Positions 22,901 through 37,900 of a DNA stretch of 64,000 nt are shown in pieces. The notes beneath the pieces were generated by a model. That model was not told where the DNA came from and did no database searches. It saw nothing but the letters and a program-made list of their open reading frames with translations. Position 1 is the first letter of the stretch. Every line of letters starts with the position of its first letter. Location of the stretch: NCBI GenBank assembly GCA_032209605.1, contig JASFXZ010000004.1, positions 37,668,401-37,732,400 on the forward strand, written 5' to 3'. Made by a program: the position numbers and the translations under genes. Origin of the DNA: Mactromeris polynyma. Lineage: Eukaryota; Mollusca; Bivalvia; Venerida; Mactridae.

Positions 22901-25900
22901 TTATATTGTTCATAAACGTGTGAAATCAATCACCATAGCAACAGTGTGTGACAAAAACACTGCAGCTCAACGTTATGATAACTATTCCCCAGTTCTTACA
23001 TATGTTTTAAACTCTGTCGCGTATCTCTTAAACTGAAATGACGTCAACGTCATATCATAACAACACATTGGGTGGAAGTAAACAAACGTCGGACTTGTTA
23101 TTGGATACTGATGTCAAGGGATACAAAGTCATCTGCGAAAAAGCGTCATTCGACGTCAGATTTGAATCTCGAGAAGAGATCTGCTATCAAAATTTGTGTA
23201 AGACTTGGAATGACGCCGACAGCAACTAAAGAAAACATAGAGAAAGCTTCTGGGAAAGAAAACGTGTGTCGTTCACTTATTTATGAGTGGCATAAAAGAA
23301 GATATTGACGACGACTTAAGATGTGGTCGACTGACAGTTAAGCGCAACGTCGACACCGTAAGGCTTGTCAAAGAAATAATGTCCTCGTATAATTGATGTG
23401 TATCCATATGACCTGAACTAACATAAATATTTTGTTTTTTAATAGAACAAGACAAACAAACTCACCTGTCTATAACAGGAACAACGACCTTAGACAATCC
23501 ATCATTAAACTCTTGAACAAAGATGAGGACCCTGTACAATGATAATGTAAACTTGCGTACAGAGTCAGTTGACACCACAGGATCCTTGTGAACATATTTT
23601 ACACTTCTTGGAGATGTGGTGAGTGTTGCAGATTCATTGTCCGGAGTGTTGGTTATAGATGCTGTGGCTTGTGTTAGAAACAATATAGACAATGTGAAAT
23701 CCTTCATAAAATATGCCTGAAAATAAATATGCTCACATTACATTGAATTAAATATTTGAGGATAATTATAAGATGCAATACGTTTATCATCAATTCAGAC
23801 TACATTTCTTTCAATTCAGACCACAAATCCCTAAATTCAGACCATACATATATCAATGCAGACCACATATCTCTAAATTCAGACCACACATATCTCAATG
23901 CAGATCACATATCTCTAATTTCAGACCACACATATCTCAATGCAGACCACATATCTCTAAATTCAGACCACAAATATCTCAATGCAGACCACAAATATCT
24001 CAATGCAGACCACCAATATCTCAATGCAGACCACAAATATCTCAATTCAGACCACACATATCTCAATGCAGACCACAAATATCTCAATGCAGACCACATA
24101 TCTCTAAATTCAGACCACAAATAGCTCAATGCAGACCAAACATATCTCAATGCAGACCACATATCTCTAAATTCAGACCACACATATATCAATGCAGATC
24201 ACATATCTCTTAATTCAGACCACACATATCTCTAAATGCAGACCTCATATCTCTAAATGCAGACTTCATATATCTAAATGCAGACAAGGGTTGTTCAAAA
24301 TGTTTCAAGACTGTGGCCAGAAAATTGAAATCTTTTAATATACAAAAGACAATTTACATGCAAAATAATTGAAATCTATCTGCTACATATATACAAAGTT
24401 TCAACAAAATCCACACACACACAAAATTTTAAATGAATTACAAAGTGACCCGGCGCACAGGAGCAACATCTAACAAGACGTATATAGCAAGGCTTGCCAA
24501 GAGGAGTTAACCATTCTATCATTATCTTACAAATCAAACATTTGTTGAAAGGGACTTCTGGTAGGAAAAAGTTAGTTAGTACAGTAAAACCTCACATTAA
24601 GACCACCTCAATAATAAGACCACCTCAATATTCAGACCACAATTTTCAAGTCCATTTTCACTGTTTTGCTCTTTATTCAACTTTAATAATAAGACCACCT
24701 CAATATTAAGACCTCAATTTTCAAGTCCATTTTCACTGTTTTGATCTTTATTCAACTTTAATAATAAGACCACCTCAATATTAAGACCATTTTACAATGG
24801 TCCCATTGGTGGTCGTATTATTGAGGTTTTACTGTAGTTGGATTCACTTAATGGTTGAATATCTTCTGTACATGTTACCTGTAATGTCAGTGGATAGCTG
24901 ATTTCTGGCTGAGAGAGGAGAAGCTTTGTATGTAGATACACTGCTGTTGTTGTTCTCATATCATCATAACTGAAATAAACAACAAGAGATGTTTGTAAAA
25001 CATTATGCCCCCTCATGGTTTTTTGTCAGAATTTTATTTTGTACAATTGCATAAGCAAGTTTGTAGAATGCCGCACAAATATACATGCTGGAAATGTTTT
25101 GCGGTAAAAATGGTAAAAAAAGGGTTTCGTGGATGCATAGTTTGATAAGTGCCATATTGGAAACAGTAACAACAGGTTGTTTGTTAACTGTAGGTAATGA
25201 AAGAGCTCATCTCATGTAGGCAATGAACTGACCTTAAATTTATATGGATAGTCATGTACAATAGCAGTCCAGAATTGTGTCATACTGAACATTCCAATTA
25301 ATGGGAGGTGTTTAAACTACAATTGACCCAAAAATCATTAGGGTTCCTCAGCTACCAAAACTGAATGTGTGGATTAAGTTTAAGGATAATAGGTCAAGGG
25401 GTTCTCAAGTTATTGATCGGAAACGGTTTATGTACAATTGACCCCTGTGACCTTGGCCTTTGACCCTGTGACCCTAAAATGAATAGGGTTCCTCTGCTAC
25501 CCGAGTTAAATGTGTGGCCCAAGTTTGAGGACGGAAGGTCAAGGGGTTCTCAAGTTATTGATCGGAAACGAAAAGGTTACGGACCGACGGACGGATATAC
25601 AGACCGACGGACGTACAGACCGACTGACATGTGCAAACCAATATGCCCCCCTTCGAAGGCATAAAAAGAGGGCCATGATGAAAATATATAGGCATGACAG
25701 TGGTGCCTATATATTTTCACCAGGCTTATTTCCTATTTTTATATATTATTTTATATTCAATTTGCACTTTTCAACAAGTCAAACGAGAGTATGTTGAGTG
25801 TGAGATGTCCCCATGTTAATCTGTTCCTGGAAACTGGAGCCAGAACAAATTCCTCAGTTACTCAAGATAGTTAGTTCCGAGTAGACATACCTTCTCACAT

Positions 25901-28900
25901 TCCTTCCTGCCCAGTAAGGTCGTATCCATAGCAACCAATCACAGTTACCTCCCCTGTCGGTAAGATTCATACTTTTCCTCCGCTGCCTGTATCGGAAACC
26001 TTTCTTGTTTACTCTGAAAAATTTGCACAACAGATTATCAGAGACAAATATATACAGCACTTTGATTCCACTTCCATAATGTTCACACACTGTTTTAACC
26101 TCGTACATTTTGATATTTGACCTTTTTATACAATTACAGTAAATGGTATCAATTTTTCATGATACTATTTTTCAAAGCATGAACATAACATCAACATGAA
26201 CAGCAACTAAAAAATTTAATATCATAAGCACATCATTATCTCGAACATTTCAGCGTTCCGAAGACCCCTCAAGATAACAAGGTTTTATTGTATTTGAAAA
26301 AGAGCTACCCGTATTAAAATATTAGATATGTAGCACAGACAACTGTATAACTGGCTTTGAATTACAATATACCACACATTTATGGGCATCCGATATAATG
26401 TGTGCATGTCGACGTAACATAAGTCACTTATGTTCAGTTTATTTTGTTTTTCTACCAATTTACATCCTTACAGCATTATTTTCTATTGCAGTGAGAGCTC
26501 TCTACCCAGTAAACATTCGCATGATCTTAATTAAATGTGTTTATTGTCAGACTTATTTCACAAAAACCAGTTGTAGCAAATGGCTACCAGATTTGCATGG
26601 ATTCAAGTTGATTCACCCAACTAGAAACACAAATTATCAGTTGTGTTAGATCATGACGCAGAAAGTGATAATGAAGGTTCTGGAACGAGCACCAGATACT
26701 AAAGGTGTGTAGCACAATCCTGTGTACAATTATCACTATCACAAGGCCAATTACCACTTCTATAAACATGCAATGCTTGTCACAACACTAGGCAGCAGAT
26801 AACATCTCAAGGTGAACGTTTGCAGAAATAATAATTTCTTATACTTCACACGTAAAGCATATTTTATTGTACACAGTAACCAACATGCTACATTCACGCG
26901 AAAGGTTTTAATTAAGTGAGATTTTCTGAGCAAAAAAAACACATCATTTTGAAATACAAAATCTAATAAGAAGGGACTTTTCTATTAAATTGACTTTAGA
27001 ATTATATTTTCTAAATACAATGCTTACAAGGAGTAGGAGGTGACTAGGTGAATAGGTGCCTTGTAAGAGACATAAAACTAAGGTGACAGAACGAATCTAA
27101 CACAAGTTGCCAACTTTTTAAGGCAACTTCACAAACCTGTCACAAATGAAAATATGCAGGGAAGACACCAAAACAAACTTCACAAACCTGTCACAAATGA
27201 AAATATGCAGGGAGACACCAAAACAAACTTCACAAACCTGTCACAAATGAACATAATTATGCAGAAAAGACACCAAAACAAACTTCACAAACCTGTCACA
27301 AATGAAAATATGCAGGGAAGACACCAAAATATTGAGTCTTAGCAGTATGTTCCCTTGTATCTAAGCAATAAGTTCCCTTATATCTAAGTAATATATTCCA
27401 TTGATTCTTAGCAGTATGTTCTCTTGTATCTAAGCAATATGTCTCCTTGTATCTATGTAATATATTCCACTGAGTCTTAGCAGTATGTTCCCTTGGATCT
27501 ATGCAATATGTTCCCTTGTATCTAAGCAATATATTCCACAGGTCTCACATATTGTTTTTACTACCCCTGCCATCGCCACGACATAACATGCCGCCTGGAC
27601 AGAACAGTGAAAACTATTGACTGGAACATGTTTCACTGAAGGAGAAAATTACAGATCAATGTAAATAATGAAGAGACATGACAGGCCTTTTTCTGTAGTT
27701 CCCACGGGTCAGACTATCTGACCCATTCCCAAAGCCAAAGAAAAAAATTCCCAATCAGAAGCACCTACGAAAAATCGTCTGCTTGAGCGACCTGGCATAT
27801 CTTAAAGCACTTTGAATATTTAAGAAAAAGGGAAAGTTGAGTCAAAATTTATTTTGTGTGAATTTATTACAGGCAAATACTTACTTGTACAAGGTCTCCA
27901 ACGGTGATGCCACAACTGCCATGGTGGACAATAAAGACATACAGAGGTTATGTATAGAATAGTGTGGTATCTGATTATGACCCACATCTATACATTTTGA
28001 TATAGAATTACTGGAGGGATATAAAATCTCCCTCACACACAGCAGTATGGTCTTGATATCACAGCTGAATGAATGAAAAACAAAGAACAAATTTTATATA
28101 CACTACACTTGGACCTCGCTCTTTGGAATTCATCGGGACCGAAATTTCATTTCGAATAATACAAATTTTGGAATAGCTCATTTCAATTAGATGTACCTAA
28201 GAAGATACATCGGGACATGATATTTATTTCAGATTGTACAAAGTATTCGGATAGATAGTTGTCAAATTAACAAGGGGAAATTTGCATCATAAATCACCAA
28301 ATTTGGGTATTTATAAGGCTCTAATTAAAAAATAATTTACTGAAGGGGAATTTTCTTTCTAAGTAGGGGAAATAGGGCCCAATATCGCCCCAAATTTGCC
28401 ATGAAAAGGGTTGTAATAATAATAACCAATCCAAACCATTATTTTGCAAGAGATTTCAATGAGATCAATCTCAAACCTAAATTTTGAAGACTTAATTTAT
28501 CAAGTAAGCATTGTAATCCAACTTCTTTATGAGTAACAGTTTCCAATGTAATTATGATTCATTTAAGTATCTTTATGAAAACCAGTACAGAATATTTAGC
28601 AACAACACGTCAGAATTTATTCTTCAGGAAATGGTTAAGATTAATAATAACAATAACAAAATAAAAACAGAGAGTTTTGCACAAAAAGGACACTAGATCT
28701 TCTAAAAACAGACTAAATCATATAACCAGATAATGATGGGTGTGAAAATAACTGATTCCCGGATCAAAGAAATGAGCAAGTTACAACTAGACGTTTTGGA
28801 TTAGTTGCTAGCTATATAAATCTGGAAGGCCATTTTTTTAAACATTTTTTTTTCATTTTTCACCCGTTTTATAATTATGTAAGTATATATTCCGGAGTTA

Positions 28901-31900
28901 ATATAATACATCTTTGTCTAAATATAATGACTAAGAATCAAATACAAGACTCAGCAACTTGAAAATAAAACCTGAACAATGTTACAAAAAGACCCTAAGA
29001 ATATTACACAACAATCTTTACAAAATGTAGTATACCAAAATTGTCCAATCCTGCGGAAGCTGGGTTTTGCTTTAGCATATCGGTGAGCCAGAATCTGCAA
29101 GGAATCGTGTAATACAACACTGAGAGAGGTCTGAGACAGTTTGGGAGGACATATTGACCATAAATCATTATGAACCCCACGCAGATAGTAATGCCACATC
29201 TGTACTGGAAACGAACATCTTTCACCCTGAAATCAGATCACACAAATGTTGTAAACCAGAAAATACTGTATAAGCAGTCTTCACGATAACCCACTTGCCT
29301 GAAGCCCGGGACAAGTAAAAAATTAATTTCGTCTGCCCGACCGGGCAAGTCGTGTTCATGGTCCGGTCTGAATAGCTTTTATCCAAGCTGTCACAAAAAC
29401 TAATGACGTAGTACGCAATACTTCGACTGGTTTTCATCTTTTGTCCATTTTGTTTGTGTAACAGCACTGTTTCATCAACTCTTGTTACCAGTCTTCGTTT
29501 TTGATTTAACAAATAAAAACAACTATCGAAACAACATGTAAGCTGTCTGCCCGAATTGGCAAGTCCTTCAAAAAATGATCATGAAGAATGTATATTATGT
29601 GGATAATATTGTGAGTCAAAATATTTGCAAATTGCCGATTCCTGACGTATTGCCAAAATCAGTTTATTTATAATAACATTGTAAAATTATCAATTTATTA
29701 ATTCTATTTAAGTCTCCACAAGTAATGGTAGCACTCCAAGTATTTTCAGCCATGCAAGATGTGACTCCATGGAGTACTGGACTCCGATAAGTGGCTACAC
29801 GGTGCATAGGAAAATGTACTTCAGTGGAAGTTGAAACTTACACTGTGGAAATTGTTAGCGAAGTTTGTGCATTCGCGAAATTTGTAAACTTTACCACCTC
29901 GCAAGCTTAGCCACTTATACAGTACATGGTGTCTCCAGTGCACTAGGAGAGACAGAATCAATAATGGACCACTTATACAGTACATGGTATCTCCAGTGCA
30001 CTAGGAGAGACAGAATCAATAATGGACCACTTATACAGTACATGGTATCTCCAGTGCACTAGGAGAGACAGAATCAATAATGGACCACTTATACAGTACA
30101 TGGTATCTCCAGTGCACTAGGAGAGACAGAATCAATAATGGACCACTTATACAGTACATGGTATCTCCAGTGCACTAGGAGAGACAGAATCAATAATGGA
30201 CCACTTATACAGTACACAGTGTTTCCAGTGCACTAGGAGAGACAGAATCAATGATGGACCACTTATACAGTACATGGTATCTCCAGTGCACTAGGAGAGA
30301 CAGAATCAATAATGGACCACTTATACAGTACATGGTATCTCCAGTGCACTAGGAGAGACAGAATCAATAATGGACCACTTATACAGTACACAGTGTCTTC
30401 AGTGCACTAGGAGAGACAGAATCAATAATGGACCACTTATACAGTACATGGTATCTCTAGTGCACTAGGAGAGACAGAATCAATAATGGACCACTTACAG
30501 TACATGGTATCTCCAGTGCACTAGGAGAGGCAGAATCAATAATGGACCACTTATACAGTACATGGTATCTCCAGTGCACTAGGAGAGACAGAATCAATAA
30601 TGGACCACTTATACAGTACACAGTGTCTTCAGTGCACTAGGAGAGACAGAATCAATAATGGACCACTTATACAGTACATGGTATCTCTAGTGCACTAGGA
30701 GAGACAGAATCAATAATGGACCACTTACAGTACATGGTATCTCCAGTGCACTAGGAGAGACAGAATCAATAATGGACCACTTATACAGTACATGGTATCT
30801 CTAGTGCACTAGGAGAGACAGAATCAATAATGGACCACTTACAGTACATGGTATCTCCAGTGCACTAGGAGAGACAGAATCAATAATGGACCACTTATAC
30901 AGTACATGGTATCTCCAGTGCACTAGGAGAGACAGAATCAATAATGGACCATTTATACAGTACATGGTATCTCCAGTGCACTAGGAGAGACAGAATCAAT
31001 AATGGACTAACATTTAACATTGACGTCATAACTTTGTCACTTTTCACTGGGTTCGATTCTCAGGTTAGGTAGGCATGACATTTTCCACCATCCTGATCCA
31101 CGTAAAGAGACGTCAGTCTCTTGTTAGCACTGGTTGTTCCCCAATTCCAAGAAAATGGGTTAAGTGAACTGACTACTGTATATGACTGATAAAATGGTTG
31201 AAAAGCAGCATTTAACCCAATTTAAGTAAAAAAATGTTGAAAAGCTGCATTTAACCCACTTGAAGTAAAAAAATGTTGAAAAGCAGCATTTAACCCACTT
31301 GAAGTAAAAAAATGTTGAAAAGCAGCATTTAACCCACTTGAAGTAAAAAAATGTTGAAAAGCAGCATTTAACCCACTTGAAGTAAAAAAATGTTGAAAAG
31401 CAGCATTTAACCCACTTGAAGTAAAAAAAATGTTGAAAAGCAGCATTTAACCCACTTGAAGTAAAAAAAATGTTGAAAAGCAGCATTTAACCCACTTGAA
31501 GTAAAAAAATGTTGGAAAGCAGCATTTAACCCACTTGAAGTAAAAAAAATGTTGAAAAGCAGCATTTAACCCACTTGAAGTAAAAAAATGTTGAAAAGCA
31601 GCATTTAACCCACTTGAAGTAAAAAAATGTTGAAAAGCAGCATTTAACCCACTTGAAGTAAAACAAATGTTGAAAAGCAGCATTTAACCCACTTGAAGTA
31701 AAACAAATGTTGAAAAGCAGCATTTAACCCAATTAAAGTAAAAAAATGTTGAAAAGCAGCATTTAACCCACTTGAAGTAAAAAAATGTTGAAAGCAGCAT
31801 TTAACCCACTTGAAGTAAAAAAATGTTGAAAGCAGCATTTAACCCACTTGAAGTAAAAAAAATGTTGAAAGCAGCATTTAACCCACTTGAAGTAAAAAAA

Positions 31901-34900
31901 TGTTGAAAGCAGCATTTAACCCAATTAAAGCAAACAAACAGAACAGTTTGCAGAATTACATCAACTTTTGCTGTACCCATCTTGCTGGTTTTAGAGTTGA
32001 GTACAGTAAAACCTCAATGATAAGACCACCACTGGGACTCTGGTCTTCTTATTGAGGTGTTGTTAATATTGATGTCAAATAAAGAGCAAAACAGTCAGAG
32101 TGAAATGGACTTGAACATTTTGTTCTTAATATTGAGGTGGTTTTAATATCAAGGTGGAATTTAAGTGAGGTTTTACTATACAATAATTGATTAATTGCTC
32201 AATAAAATGTAGAGGAATCATAACAAGCTTAGCAATAGCTTACTAGGTAATAATATAGGTTATCTGATAAGTAAATCATACTGATTTCAGACATCAATAT
32301 TGAGGGTATTTCAATGTGTATCCATAATTGGTCAAAGAAAGACTACTCTGTTTTACATGCATAAAGATAAGGGAGACAACTCAGAGGATGTATCTGGTGT
32401 TGATGTTTTTTTAATACAAAAAGTGATTTCTGAGAATTACACTGGTCCAAAATGCAGTATTAAAAGATATTTGTAACATTTGTACACAACTTTAAAAGCC
32501 TTAGAGCTGCACAATATTTTAATGTAGTAAATGTATGTAAAGAAATTTCTTAAATATTTGATAAACAATGATATCCGTGCTGATGAAATTTTAGCAAAAT
32601 TAAAAAAATTTTTTTAGGAATTTAAGGGCTGCTGGAAAATCTGCTACAAGAAAATTGAGAAGATCAATTAATTCACAAACCTCATAAAATTCCTTCAATT
32701 CAGTCCAGTTATTGCTATCAGCATCGTGAAGTACACATGTAGCGATATAATTCTTATGTCTATGTATCAGTTGATCTGTCAACTTCTCAACTAACTCAAC
32801 ATACATCTTGTACTGTGCAGCAAAGGATCGTTTACTGTTAAAATATAAATACATGTAAGTTATTTGCATTCACACTGCGGACATGATACATTGTTTAGAA
32901 GGATCATTAACAGCAATGAGTTAATCTACTAGGGGCCGGGGGTGCGACAACAACCACTTAATTAAAATTTTGTTGGTTGTCCCCTTATTTTCTACTCTTG
33001 ATTCCCCCCCCCCACAGGGAGATATTCCCGGAATAGCCCTAAATTAAGAAGATACTCTCTACATTTTAACACAAACTACTGTATATGCGGAAATTTTGAC
33101 AAGACTAATGTATGTAAATTGATGATTTCCTGTGTTTTGCCTCTCTCAATATACTATAAATATTTTTTGGCATATCAGACAATTTCTTTCATACATATTA
33201 TTATTTATATATGAGCCTAGAAAGGAGGAATTCAGATTAAAAGAGACAAATTCTCACCACATACAGAGGACGATCAAAACAAATTTCACAACAAAATTTA
33301 AAATGAAAAAAAATCATAACAGAATAAGACCACTATCAGTCTTTGTATGTTTGAATATATGAGTTTATAATCATACTATAAATGATTCATACAAACTGAC
33401 GAGCTGTATTCAACACATTAACAGCATCATGAAATCATATACTTGGTTTAGCAATGAGGATTTACGATGATGACAGAATTTAAATGTCAAACAAGAAATT
33501 TAAAAACCAAAGTTGACAGAAATAGTTACAACAAGTTTGTGTGTCAAAAAAAATGTTTTAACGCTTCCAAGTTCTACATATCTTTTCAAAACATCAATGT
33601 AAACAAGAGAGACATGATGGCCTTAATCGCTCACCAGGATGCCTAAAAAAACGGGTATTATGGTCCTACGTCACAGGGTGCAAAACTTCGTAAGTAACGA
33701 TTCTCACAAAGTAAGCAAAAATTTTGATTTCCAGAATGTTAAGAGTACTCACTATATCGTGTGAAGTTACAGTAAAAAAAGAACGGACGGACGAACAATG
33801 GACGGTGAGTGATCACAATAGCCAATTTGTTCAGGTGAGCTAAAAATCAGTAAATCGATGACAGATAAACCTGTGTTCAATACATAATTTCCATACTTTT
33901 GAAGCCACTTATAACACAATCCTACCTATCATCCTGGGATAAAATGTTGTCAAAGTGAAGTAGATGATTCCTTATATATGCTGCACTAGATAGTATCACA
34001 TAGAGATTCTTCATGGGTGACTGGATTGGTATACTATCTGACATCTGAAATATACAAAAACCTTTGTAGTAATGTTCATATGTTACGTACATGTACTTCC
34101 AAAGCAGTATTTTAGTTATACACAGCAATGAGTCGACCCTACCATGGCCAAGTTGATCTTGGGCAAACAGCTTACAATATCCCTATATGTTCAACCAATG
34201 CAGGACGAAGGACTATAGATGTATTTACTGTAGATCAATATTTTAATTAACCAAGATACAAGATACAAATTTATATTTATAGTAGGTGCAAGCGAAACAC
34301 CGACTTTAAGCAAAAATTTGTAAATTTGCCAGTATAGTAAAACCTGTACTATATTCCCTCATATAGTCAAATTCTACAGGCATCACAAGAACATTACAAA
34401 ACCATACAAAATTGTATTTACCGGTTGGTGAATATACAATGAACACTACATATAGCAATTGACTGACATACTGGTGAAGATTATCCATGTATCCAGGGCA
34501 GTCTTAATAAATTCATAGAACTGTAACCCACGCTTTGTGGTTTATCATAACACACAAAAACACAACAAAGATGACTATTAATTCATGTGGGGAGTCTGTG
34601 TTGGAGGGTCATTGTATTGTGCATGCGGCATTCCCTGTAATAATTTAATCTCTCTTTCCTACATATTGTTAGTGCAGATTTTTAAAATGAGTTGTTATGA
34701 TTTATAGATTTAGCATTATAATAATGCTTTTTTCTTTATGTTTTCTCTTTATTTTGAAATAATGTATGCATGTCTGAAGGCCTCTAGTTAGATATGGTTA
34801 TGTATGTATGTTTTTATGTGCATGTCTTAATGAGTTACCTTCAATAAATGAAGTTTATTATTATTATTATTCTTACCTTAATAAGATGAGTATTAACATC

Positions 34901-37900
34901 CTTTAAACTGTTGCTGACACTATCAACATAGGATGTCTTCACAGCCTGTAAGACCCCTTCATTTCCTGACTTTGCAAGTACCAGGAATTGTTCTAATACT
35001 CCCATAAAGTCATACACAGCCTGTAAAACACATCATTCATACACTGGACTTTAGACAGAAGACGATTCCCGACATGTCGGAATTTGAAGGATTCTGGGAT
35101 TTTTAACAGATTCCGAAAGTGGGGATTTAGACAAAATGCTTGGTTCTATGGTGGAAATAAGACCCAAATGTTCACCTGATAAATGTTGATAGGTGCATTA
35201 TAAGTAATTCAAACAAGCATAGACTATGTATATATGCAAGAAGAAGTAGTAATGATTAACAAATACATGTAGTTGATCCGTTTTACTGGATGAAAGTTGA
35301 ATGTTCAAATATTTGAATATTCATTCAAAAGTTTGACCAAATATTCGAACACCAAAATTGCCATTTGTTGACATCACTAAATAAAGTGATGCTTAAGCTT
35401 CAACTCAAAAAATAAGATTTAACAATACAAACAAATAATGACTTCACAGAATTTGTATTCTCAATTTAATAAAATCATTCTATATAAAGAAACTGTTTTG
35501 GTATAGTAAATGTAAACATATCATTTTAAATTTCTTATCAAATTAGCATGACCTGAATATGCAACTCAATGACCTTGAAGTGGAATACATTACCTTGGAA
35601 ATGACCTTGGGATAATCTAATCTACCACCCCATAGTGACTCGTCTATAGCAACAGTTGTCAAGGACTGAGAGGTTGACCACTGTGATTGTTCAGCATCCA
35701 GACATGACTTGAGAGATTGCTGAATGGTCACTTCAACTGTATGTACTAACTCTGACTTTATCTTCTTAAATATGAACTTCCAGTCCCATTTAATTCTTTC
35801 CTCGAGTTTCATCTTCTCAATTACAGTTACTATGGCAACAAAAAGAAAACAAATTTTGTATATATTACTTTGGTAAGCTAGGGAGGACTCAAGTTCCATC
35901 TAAAAAGGATAACTACATTAAACTTTCCATAATAAGACCACCCTTGGGACCCTTGAATACATGTCTTAATCTTGAGGAAGGCTAAATATTGAGGTTGAAT
36001 AAAGAGCAAAACAGTGAAAATGGACTTGACAATTGTGTTCTTCATTTGGAGGTGGCCTTATTATTGAGGTGGTCTTTAAGTGAGGGTTTAATGTCTAATA
36101 ACACTAAGGTAAAAATGGGGTTTCAAACATACAAAAGCACTGACTTTCAAGTCAACGAAATGCTTGTTAATTTAACTTTTGCAATTTTAAAGTCCAAGTC
36201 TGAGATTCAGTCTTAAAACGTTTGTGAATACAGGCCTTGGTTGCAAATCAGTATTTCAAAAATCAATACAACAAACCTTTAGGTCCAGGTGGTGTGTCAA
36301 ACATGAGATTCGAGCCAGCTGAACCATATGAGCTCATCATATCCGACATATACGTGTCAGAATCTATACTTGACATGTTGGCACTATTTGGTCGACGAGA
36401 TAAATCTGGACTAGAACTTGGCTTCAGTACACCTGTGTGAAAATATACTTATCAGTCTTTAATGAAAATAATTAGATTTTAAGGTCAGCACCCAAAAATT
36501 ACACAAAATTTCTAATTCAAAATTTTGCCACAAAAATACAATTTTGTGAAAAAAAAAAATCTCTTTATTGATTTTATTGATCGTTTTTTTCCGAAGTGCA
36601 TTCGGCAATTTCTGCTGCCTATTCTGGATGTGACATAGATTTTTCGTCACTACTAGTTTGACTTGTAACCTTACCCGTTATGTGTGTTGCTTTTTGCTCG
36701 ATACACTGAAAACTTTGTCGTGATAGATATGTTTAGTCATTTTTACTGTCCTTCTTAATCTTATTAGTAACTGTACTTTAATTGAACATGTTCATTTGAT
36801 TTGTTGTTGTTGTAATACATACAAATATTGTACTATTTGCAAATACACTCTTACCGGATTAATAGTAACATTTTTTCAATGAGTTGAATGACAAAACAGC
36901 TTAAGTCAACACAAATCAAGTCATTGCAATATGAGAATAAGTCCATTATTGTAAAATATTAAATTGTAAATCAAAATGACAAAGAACTATTTACAGCATC
37001 ATAATGCCACTAAATATTTTACTAGAACTCCTTAATTAAAAAAAAACATTTAAATTGATTGTCAGTAAACAGAAAATTGCTCTATGTATACATAATTTTG
37101 ACAATAGTGACTATGATTTCATTACACAGACTAGTTTCAAATTGTTTATTTTCTAAATGAATGTGAATGAAAGGATAGTTTAGGGGTGACGGCATGAAAG
37201 AATTAAGGGCAGGGAGCTTGTGTATTTCATCCACAAACTAATGCTGATTTTTACCTTTCAGACTTCCCTTTCTCTGCATTTTCTTAGCAGAAATTCCTCC
37301 AAAATCCCAAATCGCAGCTTTTTGTAGACAGTCTAAATGTTCCTCAATCTGCTGAAGAGTTGTTACAATATTAAGCATGACTGCCATGTACTTCATAGGA
37401 ATTGTGGGTATTTCTTGTTGACTGGTTTCCTGTGCTCCAGCCCCACTGACCATGCTTTCCATGCTATGTGCTTGTTGAAGAGAGGAACCAGTCTTCAGAC
37501 TAGCTGACTTTGACTTCCTTTTTGAATTTAGCACACTAAATGACTGAGACATTGCACGTTTTTGAAACGAGTCCCTAACTTCGTCCCAAACTTCATCAAT
37601 CAGCGCCGACATCTCGTCGGAAAATTTATCTAGATAGGTTCTATGGAAAGCATGGAAGAGACTAGAAGCTTTTTTCAAAATGCCGGTATTCAGTAAGGTA
37701 AAATCTTCGTTCATCATTTGAATAATAGATTTCGCCACGTCAGCACAATTTTCTGACACTTTTAGAATATCTACGTTTTCGGTCTCATTCTCGGGCATCA
37801 GTAGACTAAGACATTGTTCTAATTGTTGTCTTCTTATAACTTGATATCTGAAACATATGACTTTTTTTTTTCATTTTGCCAGCACAGAATATTACCTTAG

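Noticed and set aside
23756..24213. Overlapping plus- and minus-strand frames of 95-146 residues
   Set aside because: Products of the 21-bp array; open in several frames at once, as expected for a tandem repeat.
31160..31838. Minus-strand frames rich in FYFKWVKCCF
   Set aside because: Translation of the 38-bp array in shifting frames; no gene signature.
35543..35899. Separate 118-residue gene starting at 35899
   Set aside because: The frame is KIAA0825 exon 7 (35829-35594) plus intron read-through; the upstream Met lies in the intron.
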